Shown here piece by piece: positions 54,224 through 63,718 of a DNA stretch of 64,000 bases (positions within the stretch are counted from its first letter, which is position 1; each line of letters begins with the position of its first letter). The translations under genes were made by a program, and so were the position numbers. Under the pieces are notes generated by a model, which saw nothing but the letters and a program-made list of their open reading frames with translations, was not told the DNA's origin and searched no databases. Origin of the DNA: Denitrificimonas halotolerans. GTDB taxonomy: Bacteria; Pseudomonadota; Gammaproteobacteria; Pseudomonadales; Pseudomonadaceae. The stretch lies in the NCBI RefSeq assembly GCF_034259425.1, contig NZ_JAXIVU010000008.1, forward strand, positions 55,299 to 119,298, in the 5' to 3' direction.

Positions 54224-54523
54224 ATGCGTAAAACTTTAAAGCGTTTAACTCTAGCTGGGTTACTGATCAGCTGTCCTCTACTGGCTGTTGCCAACGAGCC
54301 CATTGATGTGCCCTTGGATGCAGAACCTGATGTAACCATTGTGCAGAAAGGTGATCGTCTTGTTGAAGAGTACCGCGTCAATGGTTTTTTATACGCGGTC
54401 AAGGTGACCCCGAAAAAAGGAAAACCGTATTTCTTAGTGCGTGCTGACGGCAGCGACGGTAATTTTGTCCGTGCCGACAAGCCCGAAATGCGCATTCCAT
54501 CTTGGGAAATTTTTAGCTGGTAA
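54224..54523 (+). CDS. DUF2782 family secreted protein
   Basis: A 99-residue protein with a signal peptide (LISCPLLAVANE) and the conserved DUF2782 core: VTIVQKGDRLVEEYRVNG, LYAVKVTPKKGKPYFLV and a terminal WEIF-like WEIFSW. The AAGGATT site precedes the ATG. Members are common in Pseudomonas and relatives. The function is unknown. Confidence 0.9.
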   Translation: MRKTLKRLTLAGLLISCPLLAVANEPIDVPLDAEPDVTIVQKGDRLVEEYRVNGFLYAVKVTPKKGKPYFLVRADGSDGNFVRADKPEMRIPSWEIFSW

Positions 54524-54586
54524 ACACCTCACTCACGGCTCTATGCAATCCACTAGAGCTGACCCGCACACAGCAGCCCACACGAA

Positions 54587-54606
54587 GTCGGCCTTAAAAG
54601 GCCGAC
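54587..54606. repeat. REP-like hairpin GTCGGCC/GGCCGAC
   Basis: A perfect 7-bp stem (54587-54593 with 54600-54606) around TTAAAA, followed by TGACA. It has the same architecture and tail as the hairpin at 16168-16186. It lies between two convergent genes (DUF2782 and selO), the usual setting for extragenic palindromes, and could act as a bidirectional terminator-like structure. Confidence 0.55.
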
Positions 54607-54781
54607 TGACACAACCCAAAAGATCACAACGGCAGGCAGATCAGAACAACCGCTGCAACCCAGGCTATGCTCGCCAAGGTTTACGAACCATCCTGCTCGC
54701 AACCTTGTCGAAGCCCAGCTCTCACCTACACCTTTTAACAGTTACCTAGCAGAATCCCCCACCTCTTAGGGAGTGGGTCAT

Positions 54782-56242
54782 TTATGAGGAGCAACTGATC
54801 GCCAAATGCTTACCCCATTGCGGTGGACGCTCAGCATAGGTTTCACAACCTACTTGTTCGGTAAAGGGATTGCGCAACACCTCATGCAACTTATGCAATG
54901 GTTCGTAATTACCGTCTTCCGCCTCATCAATAGCCAACTGAATTAAGTAATTACGCAACATGTACAGCGGGTTCACCTTATGCATCTCGGTGCGACGTTG
55001 CGCTTGGCTGCGAGTGTCATTTGCACAGCGCGCAACAAACTCAGCACTCCACTCACTGAATGCTGCTTGGTTTATGAAATCAGCACGCAGCGTGGCCAAA
55101 GCTTGTTCGACGGGCTGCTCACCTAAGTTGCGGAAAAACAAAGTGTAATCCACGCCACTTTGGTCCATCTGCAATAAGAGCTTTTCAATCAATACAGCAT
55201 CCGTATCCTGCTGTCCGACTAAGCCTAAACGGGCACGCATCGCTTTGAGATACGCCTGCTGCTGCAACGCTGCATAGCCATCCAGAATCCCTTGTAAACG
55301 CTCAATCGATACATAACGAGTGAGGGTTTCCGCAAAAGCCGTCAGGTTCCAATAACCCATGGCTACCTGCTGATTGTAAGCATAGCGACCCTGGCGATCC
55401 GAATGGTTACAAATATAGTTTTGCTTAAAGTCATCTAAAAAAGCGTAAGGCCCAAAATCAAACGTCAGGCCCAAAATCGACATGTTGTCAGTGTTCATGA
55501 CGCCATGACAAAAACCATAGGCTTGCCACAAGGCAATGGTTTCAGCTGTGCGCTTGACGACGGCTTCCAATAAAGCAGCCAATGGCTCATCCGCCGTGAG
55601 GCATTCTGGATACAAATCATTGAGCACATGCGCGTGCAATTGCTCCAGTTCGGTGTACTGCTTGTTGTAGTAAAAGTATTCAAAATGGCCAAAACGGATA
55701 TGGCTAGGTGCCAAGCGAATTAACATGGCAGCGGTTTCACGCTGCTCACGCCACACCATAGTGCTGGAATCTGTGACACACAGGGCCCGCGTTGTGGGAA
55801 TCCCTAGCCGGTGCAGGTATTCACTGGCTAAAAACTCTCGAATGCTGCTGCGCAACACGGCCCGACCATCGCCCGTGCGCGAAAAAGGGGTCATCCCTGC
55901 ACCTTTAAGGTGGACATCCCAATGTTCGCCGGCAGCGTTTAACACTTCAGCCAAGAGTAATCCGCGACCGTCCCCTAAACGCGGAGTATAACCACCAAAT
56001 TGATGGCCAGAGTACACCATGGCCCGTGGTTCCACTTGTGGCCAATGCCAAGCGCCACTGGCCAAAGCTAATAACTGTGGGTCTGCAGCAGTGTGCGCTG
56101 GTAAATCCAATAAGGCTAAAGCCTCACGGCTGCAAATGACCATTTTGGCCTGTTCCACAGCGCTAGGTTGGACCACAGCAGAAAATGCATTGCCTAAACG
56201 GGCAAAGCGCGGATCAAAAGTAAGGGTGTCTAGGCTTTTCAT
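54782..56242 (-). CDS. selO: Protein adenylyltransferase SelO (YdiU family)
   Basis: A 486-residue pseudokinase-fold enzyme. It shows YSGHQFGGYTPRLGDGRG, HLKGAGMTPFSRTGDGRAVLRSS, CHGVMNTDNMSILG and LTFDFGPYAFLDDF, all signature blocks of SelO, which transfers AMP to protein Ser/Thr/Tyr in stress response. The C-terminus is CSS, holding the conserved Cys that is selenocysteine in animal SelO. The ATG has GGAG 8 nt upstream. It sits next to the MscK-type channel gene, with 42 nt between. Confidence 0.96.
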   Translation of the reverse strand: MKSLDTLTFDPRFARLGNAFSAVVQPSAVEQAKMVICSREALALLDLPAHTAADPQLLALASGAWHWPQVEPRAMVYSGHQFGGYTPRLGDGRGLLLAEVLNAAGEHWDVHLKGAGMTPFSRTGDGRAVLRSSIREFLASEYLHRLGIPTTRALCVTDSSTMVWREQRETAAMLIRLAPSHIRFGHFEYFYYNKQYTELEQLHAHVLNDLYPECLTADEPLAALLEAVVKRTAETIALWQAYGFCHGVMNTDNMSILGLTFDFGPYAFLDDFKQNYICNHSDRQGRYAYNQQVAMGYWNLTAFAETLTRYVSIERLQGILDGYAALQQQAYLKAMRARLGLVGQQDTDAVLIEKLLLQMDQSGVDYTLFFRNLGEQPVEQALATLRADFINQAAFSEWSAEFVARCANDTRSQAQRRTEMHKVNPLYMLRNYLIQLAIDEAEDGNYEPLHKLHEVLRNPFTEQVGCETYAERPPQWGKHLAISCSS

Positions 56243-56284
56243 GATCGATACTCCAACACCGCACTGCGTCTTGATTGCCGGTGA

Positions 56285-59200
56285 TTATTTTTTGTTTATC
56301 GGGTTTTCAGCACTCTGGATGATACGTTGCTCTTGCCCTGCTGAATTTTTAATAGTGACATCCAACTGATCAAAGGCCATATCCACATTGTGTTCACGGA
56401 AGCTCAGCACGATTCGAGTGAGCACCTCATCGATCACTGGGTTGCGATCTGACAACTCACCCACGTGGAAACGCAATTCATGATCAAAGGTACTGGCACT
56501 GATCTGTAAGAACAGGACAGCCGGTTCAGGCTCACGCAATACCCGTGTATTTTCTACCATTGCTTGCATCATTAATTGGCGCGCCAAATCCATATCCGTT
56601 TCATAAGCCACACCAATTTTAATGACCACACGGGTGATGGTGTCACTCAAGGACCAGTTAATCAGCTGATCGGTGACAAACACCTTGTTTGGCACAATAA
56701 TTTCTTTGCGATCAAAGTCCGTGATGGTCGTGGCACGAATCCGAATGCGACTCACAGTGCCCGACAAATTCCCAATGGTGACCACATCGCCAATACGCAC
56801 TGGGCGTTCAAATAGGATAATCAAGCCCGACACAAAGTTTGCAAAGATCTCTTGTAACCCAAAACCCAAGCCCACAGACAGCGCTGCTACCAGCCACTGC
56901 AACTTATCCCAACTGACACCGAGCACTGACAAAGTCGCGACAAACCCTGTGGCCGAAATGGTGTAAGACAATAAAGTCGTGGTGGCATAAGCAGTCCCTT
57001 GCGCCAATTTTAAGCGCGATAAGAACAACACTTCTAACAAACCTGGCATGTTGCGTGTCAGCATGATGGTAAGCAAAATAATCACGCCTGCATCCAACAC
57101 GTCTCGCAAACTGATCGGCAGCGCCACCCCTGCACTGCTCACATTTTCATAGAGGGTGATATTGTCTAGATAGGTAAATAACGACAGTAAGTCTGACCAC
57201 ACCCAATACAAGCACACAAAGAACAGCCCCATTAAGATCAAGCGAGCTAAACGTAAGGACTGCTCATTGATTTGCGAAATGTCCAGTAGCATATCGTCCG
57301 TGGCCACCTCGCCATCCACACCGTCCTTGCTCTGGCTGAGCTTCGCATCTTGGCTACGCTGCCATGCTAAACGCCGCGCTGCTAAGGCTAAACCACGCAC
57401 CAACATGGCTTCTAACAGCACCCAAATCAGCATTAAAGATAAGGTGTCGAGTAAGCGCGCGCTGAGTTTCAGTGCGGTGTAGTAATAACCAGAAACCAAC
57501 GCCACCACAAATAACAAGGGCAACAGTGCAATCACCAAGCCAATGAAACGGCGTAAAACAGAGGTGTTGTCTGTGCTGTAACGGTGCATCACCAAGCGCA
57601 ATAACAACCACGTCAACATCAGCAAGCAGAACATCAACAACACAAAACCGATGACGTCTTCACTTAAAGCAGCCGGTTGGCCTTGAGCGATGGTCACCAC
57701 AGCACTGAGTAATAAAGCTGTAAAACCCAGTGCACGAATTTTCGGTTGCAGGAAAGCCACTTGCTCACGCGGCCAACGGAAATGCATGATGGCTACGCCA
57801 TTGGGCGCCAGAATCCGATAGCCACAGTAAAACACCAGCCACACCTGTGCCATCGCCAATAATGCGTAACCCACCTCACGCACATGCCCGTTCCCATCAA
57901 TGGTTAAGATCAAGCCTGAACTGGCCAAAATCAAAGAAACGGGGGTGGCTAACAAAAGGTTTAAAATAATCGCACGGGGCGTGTGCAACTGGTTGTCATT
58001 GCGGTAATGGCCAATATCCGCGTGTAAGTCACGTAAACCTTGGATGATTTTCGGACGTTTCCACGCCAGTAACAACATGCTCAATAACACAGGCAACAGC
58101 CACCCAATCCGTTTGGCCACCACTTGCCAAGCCTGCTGCGCTTCTTGAATCCAAGCGATCGAGGACACTTGATAAGCGAGGCGCTCCGGCGCGGCTTTCA
58201 ACCATTCCCAATCCAACGGCTTATTACTCGGAATCCAAAACATTTGCTCATCAAGGGTGGTGCGCAGTGCATCTGTCATACTTTGCAGTTGCTTTTGATT
58301 GAGCTGTAAAGTGATGGATTCACTTAAATAAGCATTCAACTCGCGATTAAGACGATCCAACAGCTCGGCACGGGAGCGCACTAAATCCAACAAACTATTG
58401 CGCAGCACTAATTGCTCATCATTGGGCTCAGTGTCGCGTAAAGCATTTTGCACATATTCTTCTGGACGGCTGACCGTTTCGCGCAGTTGACGCAGTTCAA
58501 ACTGGTAGAGGCGGGTATCAGCAATTTGATCGGCTAAGCTGCGATCAAAACTGACCACGGGCAGAGATTGTTTCTGTTGATATAAAATTTTGGCCAGTAA
58601 TAAACTGCCCTGCAATACGCTGATTTGCTCTTCTAAAGCTTGATCTGTTTGCTGCACACTGTCGAGCTGTTGACGCACCAGTAAGTTACGCTGAGTGAGC
58701 TGGTTACGACGCTCTGTTACGCTGAGCAAGTAGTCCGACAGTTTCAGGTTTAAGCTGCTTTCACGCAGCAATAAACTATCGGTGCCTGCTTTACTGACCT
58801 CTAAAGACAACTCAGCCACTGTTTGCTCAGAGTCGGCTTGCCGCTTTTTATTCAATAATGACTGCAGTGCCAAAATCCCTTGCTCTTGGCGCTCCACCTG
58901 TACCAACAATAAATCCCTGCGACTGCTGCCCAACTCTTGCAGCACGCTATTGCCAGCCAATTCAGCGCGGCGCAGATCATTTTTGCTTTCTAACGCAAGA
59001 ACTTCAGCCCTCAGCGCATCATTTTTATCTGTATTAAGTGGCTTACTACCGTCTTTACCACTTTTTAACTGATTGTTGATGTCTTGAATACGGGTTTGGT
59101 TACTACTGATTTCTGCCTGCGCACGCTCCGGTCGCGTTTGTGCAGTTACGATTAAAGCATTGGCATCATTGAGATCTTTTTGCAGTTCACGCAGCTTTTG

Positions 59201-59575
59201 ATTGCGTTCTGCTAAGAGGGTTTCCAGTTCTTTAACAGACGCATTGGCCAGACGTTGACTGGGATCATCCACTTCCGAGGCTAATAAGGCTTTAAGTGCA
59301 TTACCCGCCTGACTGATTTGCTGTGGAGCCGACTCCAGTTGATTTTCCAGTTGTTCTAAAGCGTCTTGGTTACGTTCAGCTGTTTCCAGCCAAGCCAGTG
59401 TTTTTTCTAAGGTTTGTTGCGCGGCCTGTTGCTCAGCTTCTGGCAGTTTTCGATTGGGCAAATCCACCAATGCTTTACGCATGCTAGTTGGTGTCAGCTC
59501 CAGTGCGGGGGCACTGACACTCATGACTAAGCCGCTAAGGCACATCAATAAGAGCAGCATAAATCTGTATTTCAT
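56285..59575 (-). CDS. mscK: Large mechanosensitive channel, MscK/KefA type
   Basis: About 1096 residues from the ATG at 59573-59575 (MKYRFMLLLLM), where the signal peptide begins; the frame to 59617 is an upstream extension. It has a periplasmic coiled-coil MscS_porin domain (to about 480), then about 11 membrane helices, and the C-terminal MscS pore and beta domain: GLGFGLQEIFANFVSGLIILFERPVRIGD, VRIGDVVTIGNLSG and a final cytoplasmic alpha/beta part. It opens under membrane tension to release solutes. Confidence 0.94.
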   Translation of the reverse strand: MKYRFMLLLLMCLSGLVMSVSAPALELTPTSMRKALVDLPNRKLPEAEQQAAQQTLEKTLAWLETAERNQDALEQLENQLESAPQQISQAGNALKALLASEVDDPSQRLANASVKELETLLAERNQKLRELQKDLNDANALIVTAQTRPERAQAEISSNQTRIQDINNQLKSGKDGSKPLNTDKNDALRAEVLALESKNDLRRAELAGNSVLQELGSSRRDLLLVQVERQEQGILALQSLLNKKRQADSEQTVAELSLEVSKAGTDSLLLRESSLNLKLSDYLLSVTERRNQLTQRNLLVRQQLDSVQQTDQALEEQISVLQGSLLLAKILYQQKQSLPVVSFDRSLADQIADTRLYQFELRQLRETVSRPEEYVQNALRDTEPNDEQLVLRNSLLDLVRSRAELLDRLNRELNAYLSESITLQLNQKQLQSMTDALRTTLDEQMFWIPSNKPLDWEWLKAAPERLAYQVSSIAWIQEAQQAWQVVAKRIGWLLPVLLSMLLLAWKRPKIIQGLRDLHADIGHYRNDNQLHTPRAIILNLLLATPVSLILASSGLILTIDGNGHVREVGYALLAMAQVWLVFYCGYRILAPNGVAIMHFRWPREQVAFLQPKIRALGFTALLLSAVVTIAQGQPAALSEDVIGFVLLMFCLLMLTWLLLRLVMHRYSTDNTSVLRRFIGLVIALLPLLFVVALVSGYYYTALKLSARLLDTLSLMLIWVLLEAMLVRGLALAARRLAWQRSQDAKLSQSKDGVDGEVATDDMLLDISQINEQSLRLARLILMGLFFVCLYWVWSDLLSLFTYLDNITLYENVSSAGVALPISLRDVLDAGVIILLTIMLTRNMPGLLEVLFLSRLKLAQGTAYATTTLLSYTISATGFVATLSVLGVSWDKLQWLVAALSVGLGFGLQEIFANFVSGLIILFERPVRIGDVVTIGNLSGTVSRIRIRATTITDFDRKEIIVPNKVFVTDQLINWSLSDTITRVVIKIGVAYETDMDLARQLMMQAMVENTRVLREPEPAVLFLQISASTFDHELRFHVGELSDRNPVIDEVLTRIVLSFREHNVDMAFDQLDVTIKNSAGQEQRIIQSAENPINKK

Positions 59576-59653
59576 TGGCCTACAACCTTTATAAATGAAG
59601 TGCCTGCGGTCGCTCATCCTGCACCTATAGCGCTGTTGGATTGCACTACTAGG

Positions 59654-61396
59654 TTAAAAAAATGGCGGATCTAGACGCTTACCCTCAGGGAATTTCACCC
59701 CAACTTTACTGACTTTATTACCATCCATCAGTGCCACTGCCCAAGTTAAACCCTGCCACTCAATATGGTCACCGAGGACTGCTTCGCCAGCAACGGCTTC
59801 AGTGATGAACTCAGCCAAGGTGGTTTTTGGATCCAGACCTTCCAACTTCAAGCCATACACGTCCGCTACCGCGCCCATTTGTGCATCCCCTTCCAAAACA
59901 AAGTCACCAAAGAAGCGCATATCCAATCCACGCTGAGGCGCTTTACTGAACAAGCGCCCTAAAGCAGGTAGATCTTCTTCATGCCCTATGACACATAAAA
60001 TATCATCGGCACGCAATTGGGTACTGCCGCTAGGGTGAAGTAACTCATTGTCACGGAATAAAGCAGCAATACGGGTTCCTTGGGGCATTTTCAATTCGCG
60101 CAACTGCGCACCAATGCACCATTTTTGATTGCTTAAACTGTAAACAAACAATTCCCATTGGCTGGTGGGGTGAATTTCTAAGCCCACACGGGAAATCGGC
60201 GCGGGAGCTGGAGGTAGATCAACTCGGGCTTTACGTGCCGCCCAGGACAAAGTAGAGCCTTGCAAAATCAGTGACACCAACACAATAAAGAAGGCGACGT
60301 TAAAAAACAGTTGTGCATTGGGTAAGCCAGCCACAAGGGGGAAGACCGCCAAAATAACAGGCACAGCACCACGCAAACCAATCCAAGAAATAAAGGCGCG
60401 CTCCCGCAAGTTAAAACCGCGGAAAGGTAACAAGCCTAAAAAGACTGAAATAGGGCGGGCAAAAAGAATCATCCATAAAGACAACAGTAAGGCCGGAAAA
60501 GCAATGGGAAGTAGTTCATGCGGGGTTAACAGTAATCCCAACACCAAGAACATGCCAATCTGACTGATCCATGCCAAACCATCAAACATGTGCAAAATGC
60601 CGTGGCGGTTACGGATAGGACGGTTACCTAGCACCATACCGCACACATAGACGGCTAAAATCCCACTGCCACCGACCTCACCCGTGAATGCATAAATCAT
60701 GATGCTGCCGCTCACCGCTAACAGGGGGTAAAGGCCATCGGCAACACTGATGCGGTTGATGATTTGTAACAAGAACCAACCACCGCTTAAGCCCAATAAG
60801 ATCCCCAACCCAAACTGACGGAATAAACTGGCAAAAAAATCGAGACTAAAGCTGGTTTCACCGGCCACTAACATGGCAATTAAAGTCACGGTGAGGAACA
60901 TGGCCATGGGGTCGTTACTTCCCGACTCGATTTCCAAGGTCGAGCCAACCCGCTCGTTAAGGCTCTTACCATTGAGCAGATTAAAGACCGCAGCAGCGTC
61001 CGTAGAGCCTACAATAGAGCCGATCAACAAACCTTCTAAGAGGCTTAAATCAAACAACCAAGCAGCCGCTAAGCCCGTTAAACCTGCAGTGACTGCCACC
61101 CCAAAGGTGGCTAAAGATAAAGCTGGCCAGAGCGCCACGCGGAAAGTAGCGACCCGCGTGCGCATACCACCATCGAGCAAAATGACAGCCAAAGCGAGGT
61201 TACTGATCACATAAGTGAGGGTGTAGTCATTAAAGACAATGCCGCCCACACCATCGGTCCCCGCCATCATACCGACACCCATAAAGATCACTAAGATCGG
61301 TATGCCGATACGGGAAGATACTGAGCTGACCAGAATACTGATAGCAACTAATAATCCACCAACAAAAAATATACTATTGGTTGCTACAGAGTCCAC
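59654..61396 (-). CDS. nhaP2: Potassium/proton antiporter, NhaP2/CvrA family
   Basis: About 580 residues from a GTG at 61394-61396, which has AAGGAG 8 nt upstream; an ATG at 61423 lies before that site and is rejected. It has a 12-13 helix Na_H_Exchanger domain (IGSIVGSTDAAAVFNLL, EIESGSNDPMAMFL with the membrane Asp residues, and FISWIGLRGAVPVILA). Residues 400-580 are cytoplasmic: a TrkA-C domain and a CorC-type domain, as in NhaP2. It exchanges K+ for H+. Confidence 0.94.
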   Translation of the reverse strand: MDSVATNSIFFVGGLLVAISILVSSVSSRIGIPILVIFMGVGMMAGTDGVGGIVFNDYTLTYVISNLALAVILLDGGMRTRVATFRVALWPALSLATFGVAVTAGLTGLAAAWLFDLSLLEGLLIGSIVGSTDAAAVFNLLNGKSLNERVGSTLEIESGSNDPMAMFLTVTLIAMLVAGETSFSLDFFASLFRQFGLGILLGLSGGWFLLQIINRISVADGLYPLLAVSGSIMIYAFTGEVGGSGILAVYVCGMVLGNRPIRNRHGILHMFDGLAWISQIGMFLVLGLLLTPHELLPIAFPALLLSLWMILFARPISVFLGLLPFRGFNLRERAFISWIGLRGAVPVILAVFPLVAGLPNAQLFFNVAFFIVLVSLILQGSTLSWAARKARVDLPPAPAPISRVGLEIHPTSQWELFVYSLSNQKWCIGAQLRELKMPQGTRIAALFRDNELLHPSGSTQLRADDILCVIGHEEDLPALGRLFSKAPQRGLDMRFFGDFVLEGDAQMGAVADVYGLKLEGLDPKTTLAEFITEAVAGEAVLGDHIEWQGLTWAVALMDGNKVSKVGVKFPEGKRLDPPFF

Positions 61397-61610
61397 AAGC
61401 TCATCTCCTTGGTAAAAACACATCTACACTGCATTGTTATTTATTATAACCTGTAGATTAAGGTTAATTTTAAAATTCTCTTAAAAACTCAAAGTATATC
61501 GCTAGCGACCTACTCTTTTAGAGTCCGTGACCCTATCCTTAGCCCTTGCGTCTTGTCTAAGCTCATCGGCTTTAACCGCCCAAACTAAACTCTATGAGGA
61601 TAAAACGAAT

Positions 61611-62078
61611 ATGCCCAGTGCCTCCAGTTCCGCAGCCTGTCAGCACCTTGCTCAGGTCTTTGCCAGTGATATCCCTTTAACCTTAGCCACTGCCATTGAA
61701 GTGCGCCAGTGGGAAGCGCAACGCTTACAATTAATGCTGCCCTTGCAAGAAAACCGTAACCATCAGAACTCAATGTTTGGTGGTAGTTTATATTGTGCTG
61801 CGGTATTAGCCGGTTGGGGGTGGCTGCATCTGCGTTTACGTGATGAAGGTATTGATACCACACATATAGTTGTACAGGCAGGGCAAATTGATTATCCGCT
61901 ACCGGTTTATCATGATGCTGAAGTAGTGTGCACAGCGCCCGATGAAGCACAATGGAAGCGTTTCTTTAATATGTACAAACGCCACGGCAAGGCACGCATC
62001 AGTCTCACCAGTCGCGTATTAACTGAAGATGGCCAAGATGGCGCCATCTTCACTGGACAATTTGTTTTGCACAATTAA
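61611..62078 (+). CDS. Hot-dog fold thioesterase (YiiD C-terminal-like)
   Basis: A 155-residue protein from the ATG at 61611 (MPSASSSAACQHL), with GAGGA 10 nt upstream; a GTG at 61527 would add 28 doubtful residues. The segment HQNSMFGGSLYCAAVLAGWGWLHLRL is typical of the YiiD_C thioesterase family, followed by VVQAGQIDYPLPV and the strand pairs of a hot-dog fold. The substrate is unknown. It is divergent from the antiporter gene, with 214 nt between their starts. Confidence 0.87.
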   Translation: MPSASSSAACQHLAQVFASDIPLTLATAIEVRQWEAQRLQLMLPLQENRNHQNSMFGGSLYCAAVLAGWGWLHLRLRDEGIDTTHIVVQAGQIDYPLPVYHDAEVVCTAPDEAQWKRFFNMYKRHGKARISLTSRVLTEDGQDGAIFTGQFVLHN

Positions 62079-62233
62079 TACAGCTCAATTGCTCGCAGGC
62101 CTCTGCCTCATAGGGCAGGATTGCATCGCCATCACTCCCGTTCTGAGCAGCACCGTGCACAAGCCGTTTGGCTCAAACCGCTAGCGAACAGCCAACGGTT
62201 ATGAGCCAACCCGATACGGGGTGAAGCATAGCC

Positions 62234-63598
62234 TTATGCGCCGCGGGTGGTGCCGCTGGTGAGATTGCGCATCAATAAAGCGTGATCTAAATTGACATTT
62301 TCTGGTACAGGGATGTAGAGCACATGGCCATCACCGGGCGCATCAGCACGGCCTTTGCCTTTTTTATCTTCAATGTGCTTGAGATCAAAAGTCATATTGC
62401 CCTGTGGGGTCATCAACTCAATGGAATCATCCAGCGCAAAGCGATTCTTAACGATCACTTCGGCTAAGTCACCACGGCGCTCACCGGTCATCTCACCCAC
62501 AAACTGCTGGCGATCAGAGATGGAATAACCGTACTCGTAGTTCTGATACTCATCATGCACGTGACGGCGCAAGAAGCCTTCGGTGTAACCACGGTGCGCG
62601 AGGGATTCCAGTGTATCCATTAAGGTTTTATCAAAGGGGCGACCGGCCACTGCATCATCAATGGCTTTACGGTACACCTGAGCGGTACGTGCTACATAGT
62701 AATGGGACTTAGTGCGACCTTCGATTTTTAATGAATGCAGCCCCATTTTCACCATGCGCTCCACGTGCTGTACAGCACGTAAATCTTTGGAGTTCATAAT
62801 GTAAGTGCCATGCTCATCTTCATAGGCGGACATATATTCGCCAGGACGACCTGCCTCTTCCAGCAAGAACACTTCATTAGTGGGCGCACCCACACCTAAG
62901 GTCGGTTCCGCCTGCTGCACCGCGGCGATGGGCTCGTATTTATGCACAATATCGCCCACTTCATTTTCTTTAGCTTCGTGGGTTTTGTATTCCCAACGGC
63001 ACGCATTGGTGCACGTACCTTGGTTAGGGTCACGCTTATTGATGTAGCCCGAAAGCAAGCAGCGACCGGAATAAGCCATGCATAAAGCACCGTGAACAAA
63101 AACTTCCAGCTCCATTTCTGGCACTTTATGGCGGATTTCTTCAATTTCATCCAGCGACAATTCGCGGGATAAAATGGCACGGGTTAAACCCATGTCATGC
63201 CAGAATTTCACACTGGCCCAGTTCACCGCGTTGGCTTGTACGGACAAGTGGATGTTCATCTGCGGGAAATGCTCACGCACCAACATGATTAAGCCTGGAT
63301 CAGACATGATCAGTGCATCAGGGCCCATTGCGACCACAGGCTCTAAATCTTTCACGAAGGTTTTTAATTTAGCGTTATGTGGAGCAATGTTAACCACCAC
63401 ATAAAATTGCTTACCTTGGGCGTGTGCTTCTTTAATGCCCAGTTCTAGGTTCGCGTGATCAAATTCATTATTACGCACGCGCAAGCTGTAACGTGGTTGA
63501 CCGGCATACACAGCATCAGCGCCATATGCAAAAGCATAGCGCATGTTTTTTAAGGTGCCTGCAGGTGACAACAGCTCGGGACGAAAAAGGGTCGACAT
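62234..63598 (-). CDS. trhP: tRNA 5-hydroxyuridine synthesis protein (peptidase U32 family)
   Basis: About 454 residues from the ATG at 63596-63598 (MSTLFRPELLSPAGTLKNMR); the frame reaching 63706 is an extension. The U32 core has PELLSPAGT, YGADAVYAGQPRYSLR, FVHGALCMAYSGRCLLSGY and the cysteine-bearing NQGTCTNACRWEY. TrhP (YegQ) acts with prephenate-dependent chemistry and an iron-sulfur cluster in hydroxylating uridine 34 of tRNA. Length and motifs fit TrhP better than the shorter RlhA or UbiU/V members. Confidence 0.93.
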   Translation of the reverse strand: MSTLFRPELLSPAGTLKNMRYAFAYGADAVYAGQPRYSLRVRNNEFDHANLELGIKEAHAQGKQFYVVVNIAPHNAKLKTFVKDLEPVVAMGPDALIMSDPGLIMLVREHFPQMNIHLSVQANAVNWASVKFWHDMGLTRAILSRELSLDEIEEIRHKVPEMELEVFVHGALCMAYSGRCLLSGYINKRDPNQGTCTNACRWEYKTHEAKENEVGDIVHKYEPIAAVQQAEPTLGVGAPTNEVFLLEEAGRPGEYMSAYEDEHGTYIMNSKDLRAVQHVERMVKMGLHSLKIEGRTKSHYYVARTAQVYRKAIDDAVAGRPFDKTLMDTLESLAHRGYTEGFLRRHVHDEYQNYEYGYSISDRQQFVGEMTGERRGDLAEVIVKNRFALDDSIELMTPQGNMTFDLKHIEDKKGKGRADAPGDGHVLYIPVPENVNLDHALLMRNLTSGTTRGA

Positions 63599-63718
63599 AG
63601 TAAAACTCAAGGAAGTGTAAATATCCCGCCATTCTATCAGCCATCCCTCTTCAAGCGTAGTGTCTGAAACAATTCTTAACCAACTTATTAACTCAAGTAT
63701 TATCAAAATCGCGTAAGA